Origin: Acuticoccus sediminis
Lineage (GTDB): Bacteria > Pseudomonadota > Alphaproteobacteria > Rhizobiales > Amorphaceae
Direction: 5' to 3'
NCBI RefSeq assembly: GCF_003258595.1
Contig: NZ_QHHQ01000007.1
Location: 310,001 to 374,000 of the forward strand
Length of the DNA stretch: 64,000 nucleotides
The number at the start of each line of letters is the position of its first letter. Position 1 is the stretch's first letter. A program made the translations under genes and the position numbers. A model generated the notes under the pieces. The model was not told where the DNA came from. It saw only the letters and a list, made by a program, of their open reading frames with translations, and did no database searches. This document shows, in pieces, positions 51,265-59,794 of this stretch.

Positions 51265-51293
51265 TATGTACCGGCGGTATGGGCCGGCGACAA
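51265..51293 (-). promoter_or_regulatory. leuL-leuA promoter
   Basis: -35 TTGTCG (51288-51293), 17-bp spacer, -10 TACATA (51265-51270), on the minus strand. The -10 box is 6 nt from the leader ATG, placing transcription start at or next to the A of that ATG. Confidence 0.6.
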
Positions 51294-51373
51294 GGGGGTA
51301 TTTCGCGCTGCCTCGGCGTTGCGCAAGATTCGCCCGAAAATCGGCCTTCGCGCTTGCCGTTTAGGCATGCGGG

Positions 51374-51970
51374 TCAGGCGGACGGCGTGACGGCGGGGCG
51401 GCGCATGTCGACGTGGGGAATGCCGTCGATGGTGTGGTCGGGACCGATGCGGGCGAAGCCGAGCCGCTGGTAGAAGCGCTCGAGGTGCGCCTGGGCGCTG
51501 ACCTCGACGGCGGCGGCGCCGTGCCGCTCGGCGATGCGCTCCAGCGCGGCCCGCATGACGGCGGCGCCGAGGCCGGTGCCGCGGGCGGCGGGCGCGACGG
51601 CGACGCGGCCGATGCGCGCCGGCGCCCCGCCCGACGGCGGGAAGACGCGCAGGGTCGCGAGGAGCGGTCCGGCGGGACCGGTATGGCCCGGGGAGGGGGC
51701 GGCGGTTGCCGGCTGGCCGGCGGACGGGGCTGTGGCGAGGAGGTGCTCGGCGTCGGGGTCGGCGCCGTCGATCTCGGCGTAGGGGCAGGCCTGCTCGACC
51801 ACGAAGACGTCGACGCGCAGTTTCAGGATCGCGTGGAGCTCGTGGACGGTAAGCGCGTCGAAGGCGCGCCAGGCAAGCGCGATGCCGGCGGGCGCGATGC
51901 CGGTCGCCCGTCCGCTATCCGGCGCGGCGGTGCCGGGGTTGGCGGCCGGCTCGGGGGGAGACTGGGACAT
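51374..51970 (-). CDS. GNAT family N-acetyltransferase (ElaA-like)
   Basis: This 198-residue protein has a GNAT fold of the ElaA subtype: WRAFDALTVHELHAILKLRVDVFVVEQACPYAEIDGADPDAEHLLA, acetyl-CoA loop VAVAPAARGTGLGAAVM, and the conserved AQAHLERFYQRLGF near the C-terminus. The acceptor is unknown. ATG 51970 is chosen. The first roughly 30 residues are Pro/Ala-rich and may be partly non-essential, and a Ser/Gly/Pro-rich insertion (SAGQPATAAPSPGHTGPAG) splits the core. It is co-oriented between lptA and leuA. Confidence 0.9.
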   Translation of the reverse strand: MSQSPPEPAANPGTAAPDSGRATGIAPAGIALAWRAFDALTVHELHAILKLRVDVFVVEQACPYAEIDGADPDAEHLLATAPSAGQPATAAPSPGHTGPAGPLLATLRVFPPSGGAPARIGRVAVAPAARGTGLGAAVMRAALERIAERHGAAAVEVSAQAHLERFYQRLGFARIGPDHTIDGIPHVDMRRPAVTPSA

Positions 51971-52127
51971 CGGCCCTGACGGAGCTGGGGACGGGACGGG
52001 CCGCCGCCGCGATGGCGCCGGCCAAGTGGAGCGCCGCCGTACCGGTGCGCCAGGCACGTCAGGCGCCCGGCAGGCGGGCCGGGCGGGCGCCGGTGCCGCA
52101 GGGGGCAACGGCGCCGCCGGCGGGCCA

Positions 52128-52700
52128 TCAGTTGGGGCGGTTGCCGCCGGGCGACAGCAGGACGCGCACGCGGCCCGTCGACTGCACGCGGGCGATGCCG
52201 GTGTTGAGGTCGACCGTCAACTTGTCGCCGGTGACGACGTTGTCGCCCTGCGTCAGGGTGACGTTGCCGTTGAGGGCGAGCGTGTTGGTGTCGAAGTCGA
52301 TCACGCCGTCGTTGCCGGTCGCGGTCTGGCCGTCGGACTCCAGCAGCACCTCGCCGGTCGCCTCGAGGCGCGAGATGCGCTGGTCGCCCGGCGTCGACGG
52401 CGCCTTGCCGGAGGTGGTGGCGGCGGTCGCCTTGTCCGGCGAGGGCAGGGCGGACTGCGAGTAGACCACCGTGAGGCGCGAGGTCTGCAGCGCGGCGTTG
52501 CCCTGCCGCACCGTGACGTTGCCGGTGAACACGGCGGTGTTCTTCTTGTCCTGCACCTCGAGGGCGTCGGCTTCGATCTCGATCGGCGTCGACTGGTCCT
52601 GGCCGAAGTCGGCGAAACCGGTCTGCAGCTGCTGAGCGGCGGCGGGAAGGGGCGCGACCAGAAGGGCGATGATGAGGGCGCGGGCGAAGAGGGGGACCAT
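52128..52700 (-). CDS. lptA: LPS transport periplasmic protein LptA (OstA-like)
   Basis: This 190-residue protein has a signal peptide (RALIIALLVAPLPAAAQ) and the OstA beta-jellyroll: IEIEADALEVQDKKNTAVFTGNVTVRQGNAALQTSRLTVVY and VIDFDTNTLALNGNVTLTQGDNVVTGDKLTVDLNTG. LptA bridges LptC to the outer-membrane LptDE complex in lipopolysaccharide export. It lies 13 bp after lptC, as in other alphaproteobacteria. Unusually, no lptB follows; the next co-oriented gene is the GNAT protein. Confidence 0.93.
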   Translation of the reverse strand: MVPLFARALIIALLVAPLPAAAQQLQTGFADFGQDQSTPIEIEADALEVQDKKNTAVFTGNVTVRQGNAALQTSRLTVVYSQSALPSPDKATAATTSGKAPSTPGDQRISRLEATGEVLLESDGQTATGNDGVIDFDTNTLALNGNVTLTQGDNVVTGDKLTVDLNTGIARVQSTGRVRVLLSPGGNRPN

Positions 52701-52713
52701 ATCGGCTCCGAAT

Positions 52714-53376
52714 CTAGGTCGCTGGGTTGATCGTGATGGCGACGCCATCGGAGAAGCGGATGAGATCGCCGCCTTCGAGTACGTCGATGCGTCCGGCGCG
52801 GATGTTGCCGCGCGGCGAGTTGATGGAGATGCCAGCTTCGCTCTCCATCCGTCCGTCCTGGAAGAAGACCGTGGCGCTCTCGAGCGAGGCCTTGCTGCCG
52901 TCGGTCGAGTTGATGCGCACGCCGTCGGCGAGGTTGAGGACCTCGGTATTGGTGTCGTAGGTGGCGCCGGCCGAGTGCATCGCGACGCTCTCCCCGTCAC
53001 CCATGTCGAGGTTGGCCTGCAGCCCCTCGAGCGCCAGGTGCGACGGCGTCAGCAGGCTCTGCACCGCACGCGAGGCGACGACCTCGTAGCGCCGGCCGCC
53101 GCCGAGATGGCCGGCGAGGCGCGGCTCGTTCATCACGAGGCCGTCCGCCGTCAGCGACAGGCCGGCGAGCGCGGCGATCGGGAACAGCTTCGGCAGCACG
53201 GCGCCGACCGTCAGCACCGCCGCGATCAGGAAGCCGAGCGTCGGCACGACGATCCGCAGCCGCTTCACGCGCCGCGTGTTGGCGAGCGCGCGCTTCTCCT
53301 CTCGCCGGCGCGCCGGTACGGCAAAAGCGTGCTGCTGGCCGGAAGCCGGCCCGGATATGACGGCGGCGTCGGTCAT
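52714..53376 (-). CDS. lptC: LPS export protein LptC
   Basis: This 220-residue protein has one N-terminal membrane helix (LRIVVPTLGFLIAAVLTVGAVLP) and a periplasmic OstA-like domain (NEPRLAGHLGGGRRYEVVASRA, AGISINSPRGNIRAGRIDVLEGGDLIRFSDGVAITI). It receives LPS from the LptBFG pump and passes it to LptA. Its ATG overlaps the stop of the RNase D gene (ATGA). Confidence 0.92.
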   Translation of the reverse strand: MTDAAVISGPASGQQHAFAVPARRREEKRALANTRRVKRLRIVVPTLGFLIAAVLTVGAVLPKLFPIAALAGLSLTADGLVMNEPRLAGHLGGGRRYEVVASRAVQSLLTPSHLALEGLQANLDMGDGESVAMHSAGATYDTNTEVLNLADGVRINSTDGSKASLESATVFFQDGRMESEAGISINSPRGNIRAGRIDVLEGGDLIRFSDGVAITINPAT

Positions 53377-53987
53377 GAGTGGGCGAAGATGTCGATGTCG
53401 GGCCAACCGGCAAGGTCGAGCTCGACACGGGTGGGAAGGAACGCGAACAGGCGCGCGGCGAGATCGGCACGCCCCTCGCGCTCCAGCATGGCGTCGAGAC
53501 CCTTGCGGATCTTGTGCAGGTGCAGGACGTCGGACGCGGCATAGGCCTTCTGGGCGTCGGTCAGTTCCGCCGCGCCCCAGTCGGAGGACTGCTGCTGCTT
53601 GGAGATGTCCTCCCCGGCGATCTCGCGCGCCAGGTCGCGCAGGCCGTGCCGGTCGGTGTAGGTGCGCACCAGACGGGAGGCGATCTTGGTGCAGTAGACA
53701 GGCGCCGGCATCACCCCGAAGGTGGCGGCGAGGATCCCCATGTCGAACCGGCCGTAGTGGAAGAGCTTCTCGATGGCCGGATCGGCGAGCATTGCGGTAA
53801 GGTTCGGGGCGGAGGTCTGGCCCTTGGCGATCTTCACCAGGTCGACATGACCGTCGCCGCGCGACATCTGGACGAGGCAGAGCCGGTCGCGGGGCTGTTG
53901 CAGACCCATCGCCTCGGTGTCGATCGCGATGGACGTCACATTCCCGAGAGGCTCTGGAAGGTCGCCGTGGTGAAGCGTGATAGTCAA
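53373..53987 (-). CDS. Ribonuclease D-type 3'-5' exonuclease
   Basis: This 204-residue DEDDy exonuclease domain shows the first motif IAIDTEAMGL (D, E), the second with FHYGRFDMGIL, and the third with YAASDVLHLHKI. It lacks the HRDC domains of full-length RNase D, so it corresponds to the short single-domain RNase D of alphaproteobacteria. The expected role is tRNA 3' processing. It heads the rnd-lptC-lptA operon. Confidence 0.93.
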   Translation of the reverse strand: MTITLHHGDLPEPLGNVTSIAIDTEAMGLQQPRDRLCLVQMSRGDGHVDLVKIAKGQTSAPNLTAMLADPAIEKLFHYGRFDMGILAATFGVMPAPVYCTKIASRLVRTYTDRHGLRDLAREIAGEDISKQQQSSDWGAAELTDAQKAYAASDVLHLHKIRKGLDAMLEREGRADLAARLFAFLPTRVELDLAGWPDIDIFAHS

Positions 53988-54157
53988 GGTCTCGTCCGTC
54001 TAGCTCGTGTCCGCCATTTGATGGGGGTCAAGGGAATGCTTGACAATGCCTTCGTGATGATTGCGTGCCTCAGTTGGTAAATAATAGAGGCCTTTTGTGG
54101 CTTAAGATCCATGGTTGTGGTCGCAAGGCCCGGGGGCGTGCATTTCGGACACGGCTC

Positions 54158-55789
54158 ATGAAAGCGACCCCGCTCGGCCTCGGGTTGGCGATTGTTTGCG
54201 CACACATAGGCATTGCGCCAGCGTTGGCCAACGAATGGCCGTCATGCACGTCCAAAACACAGTGCGTCCCTGCAAGTTCGGCGCCGCTTTCGGCCGCGAC
54301 GGCGGCCGGCGGCGGCCTCCGCGTCGCGACGGCCGGGAGCGGGGACCCCGCGGGCCCGCCCGCCGGGGCCTTCGTCGGGGACGCCGGGGACCTTCCGGCC
54401 GGCGGCGACGGAGCCCCGGCGAACGGGGCCGGCTGGGCGCCGGCGAAAGCGGCCGGGGAACCCGCCGGAGCCTCGCCGGAGGGGCCCGTGGCGCCCGACG
54501 GGGCGGTGCCCGAGGCGACCGTGGCGCCCACCGGCGCGGCGGACGGCGACCGGCCCGCCGCGGCGGAGACGACCGGCGAGGCGCCCGGCCCGGCTGCCGT
54601 CGACGTGGGGGCCGGCGGCGAGGATGCATCCGGGACCATGGTCGAAGACCCCGCTGCCGACGGCGCACCGGACGGCGATACGGAGGGCGATGCGGACGGG
54701 GATGCGGTCGCGGGAGACGCGGACGGCGCCCCGGGTGGCGACGGCACCGACGCCGTGAACGCCGACACCGGCGGCGAGGATGGCGCGGCCGGCAGCGGCG
54801 AGGACGAGGCGGCGGAAGAGGCCCGCAAGGCCGCCGAGGAAGCCGCCGAAGTGGCCGGCCTCTGCCGCGACATGACCGAGGCGGCGGATCGTCACGGCGT
54901 CCCGCATGAGTTCTTCATCCGCCTCATCTGGAAGGAGAGCCGCTTCAACCCCAACGCCGTCAGCCCTGTCGGCGCCCAGGGCATCGCCCAGTTCATGCCG
55001 GGTACGGCCCGCATCCGCGGCCTGAAGAACCCCTTCGACCGCGAGGAGGCGCTCTTCGCCTCGGCCCACTTCCTCGCCGACCTCAAGGCCCGCTTCGGAT
55101 CGTGGGGCCTCGCCGCTGCCGGCTACAACGGCGGCCCCAACCGCGTCATGCCGTTCGTCAAGGGCCTCGGCGGCCTGCCCTACGAGACGGTCGACTACGT
55201 CTACTCGATCACCGGCCGCACCGCCCGCCACTGGGCGCTCCAGGTCGCCGAGCGGCGGATGATCACCTCCCGCCCGGCCCCCGCCGTCCTCGCCGGTTCC
55301 GGCCAGCTCCGCGACGAGACGCCGGCGGCCGCGGAAACGGCCCCGGTGGACCTCGGGCTGGAGCTGCTCACCGCCGGCGGCGATCTCCCCGACGACGAGG
55401 CCGTCCCCATCCTCCCGCCGACTCCGCTGCCGCGTCCCGAGATCGAGCGCGGGCCCGTCGACTGCCCGCAGCTTGTCGCCGCGCTCGGCCGGTCGCTCTC
55501 CGTCTCGCCCCCCGCCGGGGGCTCATCGGAATGGACCCCGTGGGGCGCACAGGTCGCCGGCCACCCGCAGCGCAACGTCGCCATGCGCCAGTACGCGCGG
55601 GTGGAGGGGCGCCTGCCGGGCGACCTCGTCGCCGAGGGGCCGCGCGTCGTGATCCGCCGCTTCGCCGCCCGCGGCCGGCGGCCGATCCACGCGGTCCAGT
55701 TCGCCGCCGCCAGCCGCGGCGAGGCCGAGGCCACCTGCAAGCGCGTCGCCAGGGCGCTCGTGCCCTGCGTGGTCGTGCGGAACCGATAG
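54158..55789 (+). CDS. Lytic transglycosylase (SLT family) with long disordered linker
   Basis: This 543-residue protein starts with a signal peptide (MKATPLGLGLAIVCAHIGIAPALA). Residues of about 40-220 are a low-complexity Ala/Gly/Asp/Pro-rich, strongly acidic linker, then a charged helix (EEARKAAEEAAEVAG). The SLT domain follows at about 232-370: catalytic E260 in WKESRFNPNAVS, SPVGAQGIAQFMPGTA at 269-284, then AAAGYNGGPNRV. A C-terminal SPOR-like region may follow. It cleaves peptidoglycan in the periplasm. ATG 54158 is chosen. The 55201-55790 part is convergent with xseA. Confidence 0.9.
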   Translation: MKATPLGLGLAIVCAHIGIAPALANEWPSCTSKTQCVPASSAPLSAATAAGGGLRVATAGSGDPAGPPAGAFVGDAGDLPAGGDGAPANGAGWAPAKAAGEPAGASPEGPVAPDGAVPEATVAPTGAADGDRPAAAETTGEAPGPAAVDVGAGGEDASGTMVEDPAADGAPDGDTEGDADGDAVAGDADGAPGGDGTDAVNADTGGEDGAAGSGEDEAAEEARKAAEEAAEVAGLCRDMTEAADRHGVPHEFFIRLIWKESRFNPNAVSPVGAQGIAQFMPGTARIRGLKNPFDREEALFASAHFLADLKARFGSWGLAAAGYNGGPNRVMPFVKGLGGLPYETVDYVYSITGRTARHWALQVAERRMITSRPAPAVLAGSGQLRDETPAAAETAPVDLGLELLTAGGDLPDDEAVPILPPTPLPRPEIERGPVDCPQLVAALGRSLSVSPPAGGSSEWTPWGAQVAGHPQRNVAMRQYARVEGRLPGDLVAEGPRVVIRRFAARGRRPIHAVQFAAASRGEAEATCKRVARALVPCVVVRNR

Positions 55790-56153
55790 GCCCGCACCGG
55801 CCGCCACGCCGAGGGGGCTCGGGACTCACCAGGGAACAGGGGCGGGCCGCCTGCCCCCCGGAGCCTGCCGTCGCTGAATGAAGCCCTGTGCCGGACCGCA
55901 CGGCCGCGCAAGGCACGCTCCGCTCTTCGGCCTTGCGCGGCCGCGCGCTCCGTCACCTGACGGGCTTCAGCGACGGCAGGCTCCGGGGAACAGGCGACCG
56001 GGTCCGCCGTGCCGTTGCCGCGCGGCGGAGGCGCCGTGCCGCGAGGTCGGGAGACGCGGGCGTAGGCGGGAGTGTGGGAGGGCGTCGCCGGGCCGCGCCG
56101 GCGTGACGGCGCCGCGCGGGGGAGCGGGCGGTCGGCCCGGCTGGGCCTCGGGG
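55790..56153. other. Convergent intergenic region filled by a large palindrome
   Basis: 364 bp between the transglycosylase and xseA stops. The central part is the inverted repeat at 55858-55986. The remainder is GC-rich with no gene. Confidence 0.5.
55858..55986. repeat. Large imperfect palindrome, about 130 bp
   Basis: The outer left arm (55858-55885) matches the reverse complement of the right arm (55962-55986), which reads GGGCTTCAGCGACGGCAGG and on, apart from an extra TGAA on the left. The inner arms CGGCCGCGCAAGGC (55901-55914) and GCCTTGCGCGGCCG (55930-55943) are perfect, around the loop 55915-55929. This would be a very stable cruciform or double hairpin. Confidence 0.8.
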
Positions 56154-57404
56154 CTAGAGGAGGATGCCCTGGGCGTCGTCGACCTTTCGGGAGCGGCGGC
56201 GCGGGGGGCGGGCGGCGGAGCTCGCCTGCAGGCCGGCGTCGGCGGCGCGGGCGAGGCGCGCGCCCGCCACCGCCAGGCGGTCGCCCGCGCGCTCCACCGG
56301 GCGCCGGGCGATGGCCGGCGACAGGTGCTGCGTCGCGGCGTACCAGCGGCGGCGCGCGTCGGCGGTCGCCTTGAAGAGGGCGGCGAGCGCGCGGTCGGAT
56401 GCGATGTCGAGGCGCTGGCGCAGCGGCTCGACCAGCGCCGGCCCGGCCGGCAGGCCGCGGGAGAGGAAGCGCAGGTGCTCGGACCGGTGGCGCAGGTGCG
56501 TCGCCATCGCCGTGTCGAGGCGGCGCGCCCGGTCGCCCAGCGTCGCGAGGCACTCGGAGCGGACCGGGACCACCCGCTCTGCCGCGCCCGTCGGCGTCGG
56601 CGCGCGGTAGTCGGCGGCGTGGTCGACGAGCGTCCAGTCGGTCTCGTGGCCGACGGCCGAGACGACCGGGATCGGGGAGGCGGCGACCGCGCGCACCAGC
56701 GCCTCGTCGTTGTAGCCCCACAGGTCCTCGACCGAGCCGCCGCCGCGCGCGACGATGATGACGTCCGGCCGCGGGCCGCCGTAGTCGCCGGCGAAGCCCT
56801 TCACCGCCGCCGTCACCTCCGCGCCCGACGTCTCGCCCTGGACGCGGACGGGCCAGACCACGACGTGCGCGGGGAACCGGTCGGAGATGCGGTGCAGGAT
56901 GTCGCGGATGACGGCGCCGGTCGGCGAGGTGACGACGCCGATGACGCGGGGCATCAGCGGCAGCGGGCGCTTGCGCTGCTCGTCGAACAGGCCCTCTGCG
57001 GCGAGCTTCTGGCGCCGCTCCTCGAGGAGCTTCATCAGCGCGCCGAGGCCGGCGTGCTCCAGGTTGTCGACGACGATCTGGTAGCTCGACTTCTTCGGGA
57101 AGGTCGTCAGGCGGCCGGTGGCGATCACCTCGAGGCCTTCCTCGGGCTTCACCCCGAGCTTGGACCAGGAGCCGCGCCAGACCACCGCGTCGATCGTCGC
57201 GTCGGCGTCCTTCAGCGAGAAGTAGGCGTGGCCGGACGAGTGACGTCCGCGGAACCCGCCGATCTCTCCGCGCACCCTGACGTAGCCGAACCCGTCCTCC
57301 ACCGAGCGCTTCACCGCGCGCGACAGCTCCGACACCGTGAACTCGACCGCGTTCGACGCGGGACGTTCGTCATCGAAGAGGGTGAAGGGGTCAGACATCG
57401 GCAT
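56154..57404 (-). CDS. xseA: Exodeoxyribonuclease VII large subunit, shortened
   Basis: This 416-residue protein has the N-terminal OB domain ([46 protein letters not shown]) and the nuclease domain with [39 protein letters not shown] and [18 protein letters not shown] helical region follows. The conserved C-terminal [LF]xRG[YF]A[LI]V segment with its short beta domain, present in E. coli XseA (456 residues), is missing. The protein passes from [19 protein letters not shown] straight to a basic [15 protein letters not shown] tail that resembles the normal alphaproteobacterial C-terminus. An in-frame internal deletion is inferred. xseB is not in the window. Confidence 0.92.
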   Translation of the reverse strand: MPMSDPFTLFDDERPASNAVEFTVSELSRAVKRSVEDGFGYVRVRGEIGGFRGRHSSGHAYFSLKDADATIDAVVWRGSWSKLGVKPEEGLEVIATGRLTTFPKKSSYQIVVDNLEHAGLGALMKLLEERRQKLAAEGLFDEQRKRPLPLMPRVIGVVTSPTGAVIRDILHRISDRFPAHVVVWPVRVQGETSGAEVTAAVKGFAGDYGGPRPDVIIVARGGGSVEDLWGYNDEALVRAVAASPIPVVSAVGHETDWTLVDHAADYRAPTPTGAAERVVPVRSECLATLGDRARRLDTAMATHLRHRSEHLRFLSRGLPAGPALVEPLRQRLDIASDRALAALFKATADARRRWYAATQHLSPAIARRPVERAGDRLAVAGARLARAADAGLQASSAARPPRRRSRKVDDAQGILL

Positions 57405-57441
57405 TATGATAGGGGTTTCGTGACGTCACCGGAACCTCCCC

Positions 57442-58155
57442 TTGCGCGACTTCAACGCTCCACGCCTCTTCGTCCACGCCGATTTGCCCGGTCTCATCAC
57501 CTTCGATCAGGGGCAGACGAACTATCTGCGCAACGTGCTGCGCCTGTCGCCCGGCGCCTCCATCCTCGTCTTCAACGGCCGCGACGGCGAGTGGCGGGCC
57601 GAGATCGACGAGCTCGGCAAGAAGGCGGGGCGCGCCGACGCCGTCGAGCGCACCGCCGCGCAGACCCCGAAGTCCCGCCTCGTCTACGCCTTCGCGCCGC
57701 TGAAGCAGGCGCGGCTCGACTACATGGTGGAGAAGGCGACCGAGATGGGCGCGGGCCGCCTCGTCCCCGTGCTGACCCAGCACGGGCAGGTCCGCAAGAT
57801 CAACCGCGAGCGCCTCTCCGCCAACATCGTCGAGGCGTGCGAACAGTGCGGCATCCTCTCCGTCCCCGTCATCGAGGAGCCGGTTTCCCTCGCCGACTTC
57901 CTCGGCGGGCTTGACCGGCCGCTCGTTGTGGCCGACGAGGCTCTCGCGGGCGACGCGATGGACCCGGTGGCGACGATCCGCGCCGCCGGAGCCCCGCTCG
58001 CCGTACTCGTCGGCCCGGAAGGCGGATTCTCTCCCGAAGAGCGGGAGCTTTTCGCCCCGCGGGCCGTTCGGGTGTCGTTGGGACCGCGGATTCTGCGGGC
58101 GGACACTGCCGCTGTTGCACTTTTGTCGCTGGTCGAGGCGGCATTCCCCAGTTAA
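57442..58155 (+). CDS. rsmE: 16S rRNA (uracil1498-N3)-methyltransferase
   Basis: This 237-residue SPOUT methyltransferase has an N-terminal PUA-like domain (ITFDQGQTNYLRNVLRLSPGASILVFNGRDGEW), DYMVEKATEMGAGRLVPVLTQ, and the C-terminal knot with LVGPEGGFSPEERELF and VSLGPRILRADTAAVALLSL. The last two are the SAM-binding deep-trefoil hallmarks. It starts at TTG 57442 after GGAACCTCC. It diverges from xseA and is followed after 90 bp by gshA, a common alphaproteobacterial neighbour. Confidence 0.96.
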   Translation: MRDFNAPRLFVHADLPGLITFDQGQTNYLRNVLRLSPGASILVFNGRDGEWRAEIDELGKKAGRADAVERTAAQTPKSRLVYAFAPLKQARLDYMVEKATEMGAGRLVPVLTQHGQVRKINRERLSANIVEACEQCGILSVPVIEEPVSLADFLGGLDRPLVVADEALAGDAMDPVATIRAAGAPLAVLVGPEGGFSPEERELFAPRAVRVSLGPRILRADTAAVALLSLVEAAFPS

Positions 58156-58245
58156 GGCCGCCTCGGCGACTTAAGTGGTATAGCACGCAGTTGCGCACCC
58201 GTTCCGGCGTCCTTATGGTCCGCCGGCCAAAAAGGCGAGGGGACG

Positions 58246-59616
58246 ATGGCGCGCGATACTTTGGATGATACCCCGGTCGAGGGTCGGGACGCTCTGGTCG
58301 CGTACATCGCCGAGGGCGAGAAGCCGGCCGAGCAGTTCCGCATCGGCACCGAGCACGAGAAGTTCGCGTTCAATCTCGGCGACCTCTCGCCCGTTCCCTA
58401 CGAGGGAGAGAGCGGCATCGGCGCCATCCTCACCGGGCTCGGCGAAGCCACCGGATGGGAGGCGATCACCGACTCCGGCCGCATCATCGGCCTCGCCGCG
58501 CCCGAGGGCGGCGGCGCCATCTCCATCGAGCCGGGCGGCCAGTTCGAGCTCTCCGGCGCGCCGCTCGACACGCTGCACGAGACCTGCCGCGAGGCCAACG
58601 GCCACCTGGTGCAGGTCCGCGAGATCGCCGAGCGGCTCGGCATCGGCTTCCTCGGCCTCGGTTTCGCGCCGACCTGGACCATCGACGAAGCCGAGAAGAT
58701 GCCGAAGCAGCGCTACGACATCATGCGCCGGCACATGGTGAAGGTCGGCACCCGCGGCCTCGACATGATGCACCGCACCTGCACCATCCAGGTGAACCTC
58801 GACTTCTCGTCCGAGGCGGACATGGTGAAGAAGATGCGCGTCGGCCTGGCGCTGCAGCCGGTCGCGACGGCGCTCTTCGCCAACTCGCCGTTCTACGAGG
58901 GCGCGCCCAACGGGCTGCGCTCCAACCGCGCCGAGGTCTGGCGCGATGTCGACGCGGCGCGTTGCGGGCCGATCCCCTTCGCCTTCGACGAGGGCTTCGG
59001 CTACGAGCGCTACGTCGACTGGGCGCTCGACGTGCCGATGTACTTCGTCAAGCGCGGCGACAAGTACATCGAGGCGACGAGCCACACCTTCCGCCAGTTC
59101 ATGGACGGCAAGTTCGACAAGCTGCCGGGCGAGCGGCCCACCATGGGCGACTGGATCAACCACCTGTCGACGCTGTTCCCGGACGTGCGTCTGAAGCGCT
59201 TCCTGGAGATGCGCGGCGCGGACGGCGGGCCGTGGGGGCGCATCTGCGCGCTGCCGGCCTTCTGGGTGGGCCTGCTCTACGACGACGGCATCCTCGACCA
59301 GGCGGTCGCCATGACCGAGGAGCTCACCGCTGCCGACCGGCAGGTCATGGTCAACCGCGTGCCGACCGACGGGCTGATGACGCACGTGCGCGGCCGCACC
59401 GTCGCGCAGATCGCCCGCGAGGCGCTGGCGCTCGCCTCCGAAGGGCTGCGCCGCCGGGCCCGCGCCACCGCGGACCTGCCGGACGAGCGCACCTTCCTCA
59501 CCCTGCTGGAAGACGCCGCCCACTCCAGCCGCTCGCCCGCCGACGAACTGATCGACGCCTACTACGGGGCCTGGAACAAGGACGTGCGCAAGGTCTTCGA
59601 GACCAACGCCTTCTGA
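58246..59616 (+). CDS. gshA: Glutamate-cysteine ligase, plant/alphaproteobacterial type
   Basis: This 456-residue enzyme makes gamma-glutamylcysteine, the first step of glutathione synthesis. It has the plant-type pattern: RIGTEHEKFAFNLGD (residues 29-43), SIEPGGQFELSGAPLDTLHETC, TCTIQVNLDFSSEADMVKKMRVGLALQPVATALFANSPF and RSNRAEVWRDVDAARCG. Two Cys pairs similar to the redox switch of plant enzymes are not clearly conserved. ATG 58246 follows GAGGGGACG. Probably co-transcribed with rsmE. Confidence 0.95.
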   Translation: MARDTLDDTPVEGRDALVAYIAEGEKPAEQFRIGTEHEKFAFNLGDLSPVPYEGESGIGAILTGLGEATGWEAITDSGRIIGLAAPEGGGAISIEPGGQFELSGAPLDTLHETCREANGHLVQVREIAERLGIGFLGLGFAPTWTIDEAEKMPKQRYDIMRRHMVKVGTRGLDMMHRTCTIQVNLDFSSEADMVKKMRVGLALQPVATALFANSPFYEGAPNGLRSNRAEVWRDVDAARCGPIPFAFDEGFGYERYVDWALDVPMYFVKRGDKYIEATSHTFRQFMDGKFDKLPGERPTMGDWINHLSTLFPDVRLKRFLEMRGADGGPWGRICALPAFWVGLLYDDGILDQAVAMTEELTAADRQVMVNRVPTDGLMTHVRGRTVAQIAREALALASEGLRRRARATADLPDERTFLTLLEDAAHSSRSPADELIDAYYGAWNKDVRKVFETNAF

Positions 59617-59794
59617 GGGACCGCGCGGCGCCACGGGAAAAATGCGGGTCTGCCGGATGCGGTCCGGCGCGCCGGGGCGCGATGAGCCGGCGAAGGGCGG
59701 ATGCTCTCGCATGGCTGTGGTCGGGCGGGGGCATCGGTGCTGGAACGCGGCTTGCCCGCCCGATAGAACGGCAAGCCACCGGAGCAGCAACACG

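Noticed and set aside
51267-51368. Another short frame (34 codons) just upstream of leuL
   Set aside because: It has no Shine-Dalgarno, is Arg/Ala-rich and covers the promoter elements of leuL.
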